Shown here one piece after another: positions 10,763 through 22,500 of a stretch of 64,000 bases of DNA (the first letter of the stretch is position 1; each line of letters starts with the position of its first letter). Source of the DNA: Saccoglossus kowalevskii (taxonomy: Eukaryota; Hemichordata; Enteropneusta; Harrimaniidae); assembly GCF_000003605.2 (NCBI RefSeq), contig NW_003128862.1:205213-269212 (forward strand), read 5' to 3'. The translations under genes were made by a program, and so were the position numbers. Under the pieces are notes generated by a model. It made no database searches, was not told where the DNA came from, and saw nothing but the letters and a program-made list of their open reading frames with translations.

Positions 10763-11163
10763 ATTTCCGTCATCGTAAGTATATGTACACTAACTGCTAT
10801 TGGCATTGATCGATACTTTGCTGTGATGTACCCACTTAAAGTAAGAGTAACCAAGAATAGAACAAAGATTGTGTTCATCTTCATCTGGGTGATAGCTATC
10901 TCCCTGGCGACGGTACAGACCGTATTTGTACGTGTGACCACAGCTATTTCGACGGCGAAACTATATACTTCTGCAGTGAGTGGTTGTCTGAATTCCAATT
11001 CGCCAAGGCATATGAAATATTCTTCTTGATGGCTACCTATACTATTCCGTTATGTATTCTATGCTATACATACTCATGTGTTGGCATCCGTCTCTGGGGA
11101 AGAACAATACCCGGAAACGCAGACAAGTCACGAGATCAAAGTCAAGCCAAGGCTAAAAAGAGA
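10763..11163 (+). CDS. Receptor gene A, exon 2: TM3 to third intracellular loop, with a one-base deletion
   Basis: Acceptor TTTATACAG, donor AGA|GTAAGT. The exon encodes TM3 with the DRY motif (IDRYFAV), TM4 (IVFIFIWVIAISLAT), extracellular loop 2 with the disulphide Cys (FCSEW), TM5 and a basic third loop ending in IPGN, KSRDQ and AKAKKR. The LWGR..PGNADKSRDQ stretch is typical of leucokinin/tachykinin-type receptors. The exon is 401 nt against 402 in gene B, although both flanking introns are phase 0. One base is missing around 10931-10942 (loop 2), so the frame shifts and read-through ends at 11029 with a four-TM, roughly 203-residue product. Everything after the lesion is intact in the other frame, so this is either a very recent null allele or an assembly error. 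Confidence 0.9.
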
Positions 11164-11380
11164 GTAAGTGATGTGTTTTGTAAATTAATGAATATGTGTG
11201 CATAATAACATAAATTTTATTTGATGCACAAATTACACGCATAATATATCTTAAAACCTCAGCGCTTCATACCCTTTCCAAGTTTGCTAAATAAGGAATA
11301 CACAATGACGAAATACATCACGCATTCATTAGAAGAAAGAAAAAGGTTGTCATCCAAATTGTATTTCTATTGTGTTGCAG
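11164..11380 (+). other. Intron 2 of receptor gene A (217 bp)
   Basis: GTAAGT to TGTGTTGCAG, phase 0, splitting KKR from VIKML exactly as in gene B. It is much shorter than the 731-bp counterpart in gene B and contains nothing else. Confidence 0.9.
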
Positions 11381-11596
11381 GTTATCAAGATGCTGGTGAT
11401 TATCGTGGTGATGTTCGCTGTGTGCTGGCTTCCTGTGCACATATTTAGAGTGATTACCCTGTTTTACCCATGGTTGTATGACAATTTTGAGTACCAGGAC
11501 ACCATGCGACTGGTGAATGCGGGAATATTATGGTTCGCCATGGCGCACAGTTTTGTAAATCCGTTTATTTATGGATTTCTCAACGACAGTTTCCGG
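11381..11596 (+). CDS. Receptor gene A, exon 3: TM6 and TM7
   Basis: 72 codons, phase 0 at both ends, acceptor TTGCAG, donor CGG|GTAAGT. It starts VIKML and encodes TM6 with the CWLP toggle motif (FAVCWLPVHIF), extracellular loop 3, and TM7 with the NPxxY motif as NPFIY, ending NDSFR at the start of helix 8. The first half (11381-11488) differs strongly from gene B; the second half (11489-11596) is about 94% identical to it. All class-defining residues are intact. Confidence 0.95.
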
Positions 11597-12190
11597 GTAA
11601 GTTACTAATATACACTTCGGCGTGACATAATTGAATAATCGCGTCGGGTTTATATTACACAAATTGTGATATAATAGTTAACGTTTGCTTAATTCATTAA
11701 ACATTTTCTATCTACCTAATAAAAAATAAAACAACATTTGGTGTGTGATGAATCTAACAGCTCTCGTAACCGAATCGTGACGCGCTTTGAACATTTGGGG
11801 TCACAATATCATTACAAGTACTGTTTTATACATGTCCATTTCACTTGAAAAAAATCAATTACGTTTCTACGTTCACTTTAATGAAAATTTAAGTAATGAA
11901 TGTATTTCTAATACAAGATAGAGAAATGTTAAAAATATTCCGGGAACCGAGCTTGACGTCTCAGATTTGTCTTTATTTTGTTTCTTCTACATATTTGCAG
12001 ATTTATTAAATTCTGTAAATACCGATATACGTTACCTTTTTAACTGCAGAACGAGGCTGAATTTTAGACAATGATTAACGGTTATAAAATTATGCATGTA
12101 ATGCATGCATGTCATGCCTGTAACCAGTTTTATACTTTATATTTATAAAATTCTTTAAATACTGATATACATCACTTTTTTGAACTGCAG
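11597..12190 (+). other. Intron 3 of receptor gene A, with a duplicated terminal acceptor
   Basis: 594 bp, very close to 596 bp in gene B. A decoy acceptor lies at 12048-12049 (TTAACTGCAG), 141 bp before the true one (TGAACTGCAG, 12189-12190). The 45-50 bp before each are diverged copies of each other. Splicing to the decoy would add only NEAEF before a stop. Sequence just after the decoy matches the 3' flank of exon 4, so it looks like a partial copy of the terminal-exon region that lost its coding part. Confidence 0.75.
12003..12139 (+). repeat. Partial copy of the terminal-exon region (acceptor side fused to 3' flank)
   Basis: 12003-12050 matches the segment before exon 4 (12145-12191; shared ATATAC and AACTGCAGAA). 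12049-12139 matches 12828-12960 downstream of exon 4 (shared CTGAATTTTAGACAATG, GTCATGCCT and AACCAGTTT). The 270-nt coding exon is absent from this copy. It therefore looks like a duplication of exon 4 plus flanks followed by internal loss, or an unequal-exchange product. Confidence 0.6.
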
Positions 12191-12460
12191 AATGATTTGA
12201 AAATGCTATTACTGCGCATTACTCGTTGCATAACGCGATATCAATGGAAATCAAGCCCGAAGAGGCACCGCCGTCTGCCAAGCCAATTGAGGTTATCACG
12301 AACCAGCCATTTCTCAATTTCTTCAATATCTTTCCTGCGAAAGACACGCCAACAATCATCCCAAGAATCACCAGTTGATGACAAAGTAAAACCACTTGAG
12401 AAATTGAACAATACTGAATGTTGTAAACAGCTGGATAATATCGAACCACACATTGGATAA
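12191..12460 (+). CDS. Receptor gene A, exon 4: helix 8 and cytoplasmic tail
   Basis: Terminal exon of 89 codons plus stop, exactly the length of exon 4 of gene B. It continues NDSFR with NDLKMLLLRITRC, an amphipathic helix 8 ending in a possible palmitoylation Cys, then a basic, serine-rich tail (SSPKRHRRLPSQLRLSRTS, SISSISFLRKT) with many potential GPCR-kinase/PKC sites. The gene B tail matches it in layout (SVYSVPFLRRSHKTSQ against SISSISFLRKTRQQSSQ), which confirms the frame over a competing open frame here. It is far more diverged than exons 1-2. Confidence 0.88.
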   Translation, partial: NDLKMLLLRITRCITRYQWKSSPKRHRRLPSQLRLSRTSHFSISSISFLRKTRQQSSQESPVDDKVKPLEKLNNTECCKQLDNIEPHIG

Positions 12461-12827
12461 TTAACATCCGCCCGACAATCTAACAGGCTCATTGTCCCTA
12501 TCATTCAATAACCTCTATCTTAACAGTTTTCACTATTCTCAGGGCGACACCTGAAAGTCAAGGTTTACACAGTGTCTAGACAAGATCATATTTCTATGTT
12601 GAAAGATCACCAGGAAAAATATTTACGCCCATAGTACATTCGACTCAGTATTGAGTATACGTGTATTCTTTCCACGTTACCTATATGAAACACCGAGGCA
12701 AAGCTGCTCGTTCAGTTTACCTCAACAACTATATTTATGTGCACTGCGACAGTAACGTGATAACATACTTGATCGATGAAGGGAAAAAAAAGGTGTTTTA
12801 ATTTGTGTAAGGTAGTCGATGATTCAA

Positions 12828-12960
12828 GGAACAAGACTGAATTTTAGACAATGGTTAACGATCATTAAAATGAGATTACCTAGTTTGAAAATCTTTGAGA
12901 TTTAACCTTGAATCTGTTTACTGTATGCTGGTCATGCCTCCAACCAGTTTCATACTTCAG
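12828..12960 (+). repeat. 3' flank of gene A matching the partial terminal-exon copy
   Basis: Diverged direct repeat of 12049-12139, carrying CTGAATTTTAGACAATG and, further on, GTCATGCCTCCAACCAGTTT. With the acceptor-side repeat it brackets exon 4. It probably lies in the 3' UTR. Confidence 0.55.
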
Positions 12961-13043
12961 GTCAAGCGTATGACTATTTTCATGCTTCAGTTATGACGTC
13001 TCTAGGATGCAGCTGCGACTTAAGAGTAATACACTCGAATAAA
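12864..13043 (+). terminator. Candidate polyadenylation signals of gene A
   Basis: ATTAAA at 12864-12869 and AATAAA at 13038-13043 are the first such hexamers after the stop codon at 12460, giving a 3' UTR of about 0.4-0.6 kb. No downstream GU-rich element was assessed; these are candidates only. Confidence 0.35.
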
Positions 13044-13486
13044 GATGAATCATTCTTCGTTTTCACAATGAGTACACAACATTAAACCATCGATTCACGC
13101 GTGTTATGAAGCTGTTTTTTTCCACACGTCGTTTATTATTGTCCGATGATAGTGTAAATGGGATACAACTCTTTATTCGGATTAAGTTGCACGTGAAACA
13201 ATCAAGAAGCTAGTCTCACACCCACGAGGCTGAAATGAAGATAATAAAGTACTGTATTCCAAATGGAAGTCTGTAATGCTACAACATTTAAGAAGCCAAA
13301 GTCACCAACACATTCTTTGCGTATATAGTCGGACCCGACATAAAATGCCGTGGCCGTAGTTGTACTTTTAGAGTTCTGTTCTAATTGAATATTTCACTAC
13401 AAGCATATATGTTTTAAAGATTAATAAATAATATTCGTTTTTTTTCTTATCAATCAAAGAGTGCTATGCGTAATTTCGTTTTGCAT

Positions 13487-13536
13487 NNNNNNNNNNNNNN
13501 NNNNNNNNNNNNNNNNNNNNNNNNNNNNNNNNNNNN
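13487..13536. other. Assembly gap (50 N)
   Basis: Fifty N in a row, a standard placeholder gap of unknown true size. Confidence 1.
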
Positions 13537-16500
13537 TATACTCACAGTATCAAAAAGTGTAAGTTCAGAAATCCTGCATTGGAACATAACTTGAAATCTG
13601 AATATTCAGTTTGTTTATTGTATAATGTGTACAAAATAAGATGTAGTCTTATGTGAATGTTAAATGACGTGTGTTCACTATCGCAAGGTTGTATGATTCA
13701 CATTTAGTCGTCGCTTGAAAAGCTCGGTAGAAAAAATGCTTTGTAAGATTTGTGATTTCTACAAGATTTAACCACTCATTTCAATCGGTATTATTTGCAT
13801 ATATTAATCAATGTATTTGTTTCATAAACAATGATGATGCACGTGTGTGATTATTATTTTTGAACTGGAATTAATTCAGCTTCACCAAAGGTGTCATTAA
13901 AGTACTAAATATAAGACTTAGTCTGTTATTTATTTGTTTGTTTGTTTATTTGTTTGTTGAGTAATACTGTTTGCAATGGAGATAAACGAGTGGCAGGATC
14001 TACGGGTCCCATTTATCAATAGGACAAAATATAATAAAGTGGAATTCATTTCTCTTCCACCGTACACTCACTCTGCTTCGTGTCTGCTCATCCTTTTTTC
14101 AACGATTTGTAGAGAAGTAAGCTGGAACATTCACCATGATTTACCATTTCTGGCATAATTAAAAAAAATCTATATGTCAGTTTCAGTTTTGAGTTTCGTA
14201 TGACTGCTCTTTTGATTATTCGAAAGCTGGTAGCGTATCAATACGTTAATTGCGAACTCTACTGAAACACAATTATGTCCAAATTACATTTTACACACAC
14301 ATAAAATATGCGCCAAGAAAACAATATAGGCCAAAATTTAGAAATAATAAAACAGCCAGCGTGTAGACGTATATAGATAATATGTAACGTTAAGTGAAAA
14401 AACAAAAGAATTTCTACATATAATTTTGTGACCTTTCCAGGGTATCTATATTTTCTCACTACTATTAAACTGTCAGTGAATCGTACACATCTCAATAACG
14501 TAGTTTGTATACTCATAACCGTTATTTTCATTTTAATTCATTTTATGATGGCGCTTGGACGAATGCTCCTATCATTTTGATTCCTAAAAAAATACGAGGT
14601 GGGTTACTAGTGATTCCAAGAATCATCATGTCATGTAAAACTATTATGTAATATAGATTAAAAACTTATTTTTTTATGACCAATTGAACTAAGGCGTTGA
14701 AATGGAATGGATCGTCTCGTACGCGCTCATAGATGCATGAATATATACGCAAATCATGTAATATATTAACGCGCGAGTGCTGTTACATTCAATAAACATT
14801 TGAATAAAATAATTACAATATTTGAACTCATACATTCAATAAAGTTCAATTAGGTAACGTTTCTTTCTTTGCTTTTTTGAACATGACGCAATAAAATATT
14901 TACAGTATATAAATAATCATCAGAGATATAACAACTTCATTCATTTGACACGAACAACACGTATAATATAACATATAACTCGGGAAGACAGAAACATGTC
15001 CACTTTCAGACGCAATCACTAAAAGTGCATTAAATATAAATAAAAACACATCAAATACAATAGGTGAGTTGGTTATATTCTTGTGATAGTTACGATTCCT
15101 TGAACTTGACAATAAACATTTATCTTGCTGTATGTGTCCCCGCTGAACGTACCTGCTATAATATAAACACCACAGCAAAAAACCACTAACAAATGAACTC
15201 AAATGTACATTGAATTTTTATTATAGTTGAACGGCATGCTATTAACTAAATATATATTTAAAATTGTCACTAATATGATCTCCGTTATTCTATTCATATT
15301 ACTATGTTAATATTCTTATAATGAACGATTGAACAAGAAAATTTTCCGGAAGCACATATTCATAGAAAAGATCTCTGTATCGGATATAACTATTGAAGAT
15401 ATTACAAAAAAATCGTTAAAGTACATTTTGATTGGTCGTGCAATTGTCCAACTACATTTTTTTTTCTTTTGTATTCGGACAGCTGCTAGAGACTAACAAA
15501 TCTACAATTAATTGAAACTGTAAGAAAATGAAATAGTTGAGCCTATCGTGATGTGCTTGTCCATGTCACCTAATTAAATTATTCATAATATAGTATTGAG
15601 GTATACGTAGAGCAGTGGTATAAGTGCTAATTCGGTAATCACGACACTACGTAGACATCTTTTGAGACTGGACTTTGATGTGAGCGATTGAGTTGATGTA
15701 ACACATGCCTGCCAGTCAGGGCGTCAATCTGATATCTGCGTCTGTTCGCTTCTTAAATTACGTTAGTTTTACTGACGTACATGACAGCTATTTGATTGTT
15801 AATTGAGTCTTCTACTTTGTCTGGTGTACACATGCATTGGAGCCGGACAACTTCATTAGATTTTTGATTATACGCTCAAAGCGTTTTTAAACTTTCATCC
15901 TGTACTTCACGACTTAAGTTAATCTTTTATTTATACGCTACACACTGCAGCCCTTTGGAGATGTGAAGGCATTCCATTGGGGGAAATGCATAATCAGTTG
16001 TTCATTTCCACAAGGACTAGTCCAAGACATTTAATATAAATAACATGCACATCATGAAGTGGAGATTCTAACCGACGACAAAGCGCCTCGCCAATGTTTG
16101 CGGTCATGCACCTTTCTACACCACACTTAGCATCCTGTCCTCAATTACGGTCCGAAATATCGTTTAATAAACGCGGACTCTCAGTGACTAGACGGATATG
16201 CGCAAACCGGGTACACGATATTACAGACTACCGGAAATAAGTTCATTCGAACGCGTGATGTGTGACTCTGGCACTTTTATATAGTGCATGAAATACAAAC
16301 CTTAAAAATAATAAATTCATACAACATTGACCAGGGATCGCAAATGCACTCTAAATTGACATAACTCACTGTCTAAAAGATCATAATGTTTGACCCGCAT
16401 TAAGCTCAAATACGAGATGATAATGTACAGCCACGGGCCACACTAAGGCCGCGCACTCGCAAATGTTAACGTTATACAACAGAGACTCGCTTAACAAAAA

Positions 16501-19500
16501 TTAGCCTGTAGGCCTGACGCTCATCAGTAATTATAACATTAGCCAAGCAACGAACTAGAAGTATAATATACAATACTTGCTTAAGTGTGTCAAGGCCAAG
16601 ATGAATCTGTTTTTGTAGCTGAAATTAGAAAATTTCACAACAGATTGGTTCTGCCATATATAAAGTTCAAAAGTTTTGTTTTGAACAAAAAATACATAGA
16701 ACAAAATAAATCACTAACAACAACAACAAAAACAACAACTACAAGATAAAGTATTAGCCCATGTATCTGCACGCTAAATATGACAGAAATTAGATGTTTT
16801 GGCATTTTGACCCAATTTGCAGATTTATTAGTCAATCTATGCGACTTGAACAAATTACCACCTTCAGCCAATAAGGAATATTTACCCTGAAATAAAAACT
16901 ACCTAGCAGTTTGAAAGAAAAAATCTTGAAAATAGCATTTCTGCCAAAAAATACAACAAAATAGCATATACAAAAATCACTAAAAATCTACCATATGGCA
17001 AAATCACAGAGAGGGTTACATCAGGTAACTTCATGGTTGACATGTAAGCAATTTGTGTGACAGTTGGAGAGAAACGTCTTAAAAATTTTGCTTTGAACAA
17101 AAAATGTTTAAAAAATAATTGTTTAATGCGCATGATCACAATTTTGTGTTCGCCAACCAAGCCAAGATCCACGCAATTTGATTCGCTTTGGCCCAACAAA
17201 GAGTTCGTTCAGCAATTGGTAATTTGTTATTTTTCTGTATTTTGTAGCGATTCCTTATTTTAAGTATGCGCTCTCTATTGCTGCTGTAAGAGTATTTGTT
17301 TGATGTGCAATTGATTGCAATATCTAACGCTGTTGCAACAATAAAATCATGATTTCAGATTTAAATTGGAAAACGTGTTAACCACGCATGTAGTTGGACT
17401 ATCTTTTAATAAATTCACAGTGATAGTCAATTTTGATCAACGACATTCACATCGAGTAGTTCTGAATGATCACCGATAGTTTTTGTATCAGTAGTATCAT
17501 AAGACATACGCTAGGAAGGTTCATTTGAAAATATAAATAACCTCGTCATCGCCGCCGCGATACAATACGACACGTTTCAGAAAGAACATTTCTAAATACT
17601 AATCCCGATTGTGGAAAATGTCGAGGGTGAGGGAAATTTGAGAAAATTGTGCGATTCAAACTCTACGTGGCTATAGAAATATAATAGCTGTTGTCACCGA
17701 GACAAATGTCTTATAAATATTCTTAGTGACATATAGGAATAAATATGATGTAATATAAACCAAGTATCGTATAATTTATATTTGACATAAAGCTTATGTT
17801 TTAGATGATTTTTTAAGCACTAAAGGAAGCCCAGTGTATGTGACGAATATTTCTCATTCCCTTCTCCCAATTATGTTAATTGCATGTGTTGTATGTATAT
17901 TGCACATTTAATTACACAGAATTGTAATTTGTCTTCTTTGCCCCCCAATTTGATTATTTCACACAGCGACGGATGGGGTGCGCTTGAAATTGGTCACATT
18001 ATAACTGATACACGTATTGTATTGTTAGTGAGAACATTCTTTCAGAGAAAACGCCCATGCATAAATGTCGCCCTCTTCGTTCGTTATGGCATGCAATTAT
18101 AATATTTGTTAAATTTGCAGTGCAGACATATTGCTCTAGAACTAATTTCGCAGTTACTTGACAATGAATGAATTACTTTAATGTATTGTATACGGGCCTA
18201 CAAAAGCAAACTATAATTTGCCTTGAGAGATTGGTTCCAATATTGCTTCCAAAGGTATGGGCTCATCATGACAATATTCGTGGAGGTTATTGTAATGTTA
18301 TTCTTTTAGACATGTAAAGAAACCCACGTGAATGCGGAGAACAGAAAATTCAATTGACAGCACTGGTGATGAAATCCTTGCAATCTGCTAATGTCGAGAA
18401 ATGATTTAGTATTGACTAAATGTTTTTGTTGTATATGGGAAAGAAGATTAAACATATACGTAAACAATACTTCAAAAATGCAAATCAACAGCAGAAAATG
18501 GATTTTCTTTCCCCCAAAGGGTAGACCGTGAGATTTTCATCAACACAAACTGTACCTCTGTATGCTTTTGTAAACGTTAATTGTGTATATGTAATTGCAT
18601 TCAATTCATCATTCGATCTTTACTGTCGACTGGACACACATTCATGTTGCCTTTGGTTAAACCGTACAATTAGATTTGAGATTCGTCGATATTAATTTTT
18701 AAACGATTATCTTATATAGTATATCTACTAGACACGTGTGGAAATGTAATACATAGTATTGTGGCACATTACAAATATTCATGTGACTTGGTACCGCTTC
18801 GTTTGGACTGTTTTATTAGAATATTTCCGTTCATATATCATAACGCCAAAATTCAATAGTGTACGAACTATTACTGACAATAAAACTGTTGTGCATTAGC
18901 GCGATTATGGGTGCAAAACGGCAGTTGTCGGTTTGAGATAATTATATAATATCTTAATTATTATATTGTATAGCAATACGATACGCCGCATATGTTCGAA
19001 ACACACTATGTGAAATCCGCATTCTTCAACTCACGTGCAGTGCCTATGAAACGAATATCAGTTGCATTTATTTCAAAATTAGGAAAATTAAGTATTATGA
19101 TGCACAACATCAATTTCTCAAATTTCTGTATTAGACATTTTGTGTACGTAATACATGTCAACACGATTCATTGAACTAATATATTAGTTTATATGCACAT
19201 ACATAAACCATCAATTACTATTAACTATTCAACCATGACAGTCGAAGTTGTTGACTATTGAAGGACGGAAAATGCCTGACAAGTCTTCCCAGTAACATAA
19301 CTTTGTAATTGCGACGCCCCTTGATAATATTACAAAATTACAATGCGAGGGAAGTATTTATATATAACTGGTCAAATTATATACGTGTCTCTTTGAATGA
19401 AGAACAGCATGAAGTGAATTTCCAATTAAAAAATAACAGAGACACTCGCTATTTGAGCTGTTTATGTGCGTTGGGAATATGTCTAGAGTTAAACTGAAGC

Positions 19501-22500
19501 AAAATCAAGAAACGGTCTTTGATGAAACTTAATTACAATACTCATCACTCGCTTTGTTGGATCGACAGTACAATATATGCATGAATACCACAGTTCGATC
19601 AGTGAGCAATCAACAAAAAGTTCCCGTTTTTCCTACTAATTACGTGCCATACAAAGTTGCACCATATCATTATAAATGACTGAAAGCAGAAGAATAGTTG
19701 CTTGAACGTTTCTTTTGCAAATGAAGTCAAGTTTATACGCATTATATTTTGTAAATCTATCAACAGTTTACTGAGAAAAAAGTGGAAATGCAAATAAAAA
19801 CACGTGGTTAGTATATCTATATACAATGATGCAACTAGCTTTACATTGATCTAGAAGCCGACGAGCCAAGATCTTATGTTAGTTTATTTTCCGATCCGAA
19901 ATTGAGTCTAATCGGTTCTCTGTGAGGTATAATTATGATTACAGAGAATACCAAATCACTACATCAATATTGTACAGATTCAGTTGTTTTTTGTATTTTC
20001 TATATCAAGTACTTTCTCTGTTAGTGCATGTATGCATAATTAATGGGGTAACAAGTTCTGCTAAAACCACGAACTAAAATGAACTCATTATATTGGCCGG
20101 CTCAGTACTACTAGATAATACTTAATGGGTAGAGTTATCTGAGATCCAGAGACATCACAGAATTACAACCTATTAGGTGACACCATATGCTATTAATAAT
20201 GTTAACGGAAGTGTCTATGATTGGAAGCTTCAGTCACCGCACTGCTCGTTGACTACACTAGATTGAACCTGTGTGTAAGTATTGGAGTCAACGAGCGTAT
20301 ATCCCCGAAAAATACCCTCGAGATAGAGAAGATGGGGATTATGCTTTCGAGTACCTTGCTTCATGTATTTGTTTGTCATGCCTAAGTAATTATTGGCTCG
20401 AGAGATAACATCGTTTCAGATCAGCGTATTAACATAACGTCTCTAAAAACCACACCTTCGCAGAAAATGTCAAATTCCTAACCCTAATTGACAATATAAT
20501 GCTGATTCAGAACTCATTAAATAAATAAAAATAAGATAAGTTACAAAAATCATTTGTACTTTCTGCTGTGAGTTGTTAGGCAATACTCCGGCACGTCTTA
20601 AGTCCGAGATACAATCAGTTCGTTACAATCCACCAGCGGCGATTCCCGCTGGATGTGTGCAATTGCCTGCTTCGAACATCACATATTTACATGCGAATAA
20701 TTTTCACTTCTTCTATGATTGCCATGTATTCGCAGTTTGAATAAAACCTGCTTATTACAAGCTGCGCGCTTCTGCTTTCTGTATATCTGCAGAATGGTCC
20801 TCTGTCTATAAAATCGTTCAGATAAGCTGCCTTATATGGTCTTCGGCAATTAAACGTGTGCGATAACACTAGTCCGCACTTTATTCATGGATATTAAAAC
20901 TAAAACACAGTTTACGCCGAAATTAACTGGCCAACATTATACTGGCGAAGTCAACGTAAGTTAAATATTCTAATTATAGATCGATTATTGGGGCCCAAGT
21001 AAGATCCCAAAAGTGAGCCTAATCTGGTCTTATTCATACATAGATTACAGGACACATGATCTACATTGCGTTGAGCTTTTCATAATTCCACGCAGTATTC
21101 ATAGTTTAGGTCAATAGTCAGTTTTATTGACCCAAAGATAAATTTATTGTATAAGGATCAGCCTACGTACATTGTATGCAGATCAACTAAACTGAATATT
21201 GGCCGACCGTTAAGGTAACTGTTACTATACAAAACGCATTATGTTTAACCACAACAAGCAATTTAATTCCTAATACGAGTACATACGAGGGAAACAGTTT
21301 GAAAATAATGGAATACTCATCTGTAATTGCGTGTTTGCATTGCAGCTGAAGTGCACGCTCCTGTAAATCCGAAAAATTTGCGTGGATCGCCCGAATTTCA
21401 AGTAAATTTTACTCGCGTCGCGTACAGCGCTTTGAGACCCAAATCGAACAGAATGTGGCGCGAGTGACCTCCACCCGGTCTGTTGACTAGTGTATTAGTG
21501 ATTGCTAAAATTTAAACCAGTTTTGTTTGCTGAATCGAATAACTAACATTCTGATAATAACGCAACAAAACGATTCAGCTGCGAGAGAGAGAGATAGACA
21601 GACGGTATGAGATGATGGAACAACCGTGCAAGCGCAAGAGGATTCAATACACAAAAGACAATGTCAAGTTAAACTAATTGTATCGTGCTTCGCTGTACCC
21701 AGTAATGTAGGTGCGGCGTTTTTATATGTATAGAGCGAATATTGAATAGTTAGTCTAGTACATATGAATCTTTATATTTTTATTTTTATTATCAGTGTAT
21801 CAACACGTAATAGCTTCAGTCCTCTCATAGACTCGCGTCAACAAACGTGCAACACGAAAATAAAAGCACCATATTTGTTCATATCACATCAACGAAACTA
21901 TCATCAATCGATGACATGTTTATTTAACATTCAACAGAGCAAACGCCGTGACAAAAACGATCAGATCAACGTTATTTTTTACCCAGGTTTTAGGTACCTA
22001 AACCATACGTAACTCCGGCGGCAGCATTTTTGTAAAGTTGTAAATTTATAGAGATTGATAACGTCTATGAAAGTATACAGTTTTATTCAAATTTAGGATA
22101 ACCGAATGACCAAAGTGAAGCAATATGGATACTACTTTGAATATTATTTAGACGTACAAAGGTAGTCAGTAACTTTTGTTTGGCGGGATTTTGGGCATAG
22201 GTCCCATATGTGCGTGTTTATCACCACTACATGGTGTTTTACATTAATCAGCAACTCAGCACGATAACAACTCTATTCATGTATTGTTTGGTTTTACTAT
22301 TTCGATATTTTGAGATAAACACGAAATACTGCCAATCATTGCAGGATTGGTGACCGGAGTATGTTGCAAAAAATGACAGAAGCACTTCAGCTGAACAAAT
22401 CTCAGGTTGACAAGAGAAGGTTCATTTCATTTTTCTATATGTTGTTACATTTCTAATGATTGACATTACAGGGTTTGCATTATTATTCGGATCACACTCC

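Noticed and set aside
12196-12383. Alternative frame over exon 4 of gene A (contains MEIKPEEAPPSAKPIEV), which looked protein-like
   Set aside because: It requires a frame change at the exon start, and the tail of gene B matches the frame directly joined to exon 3.
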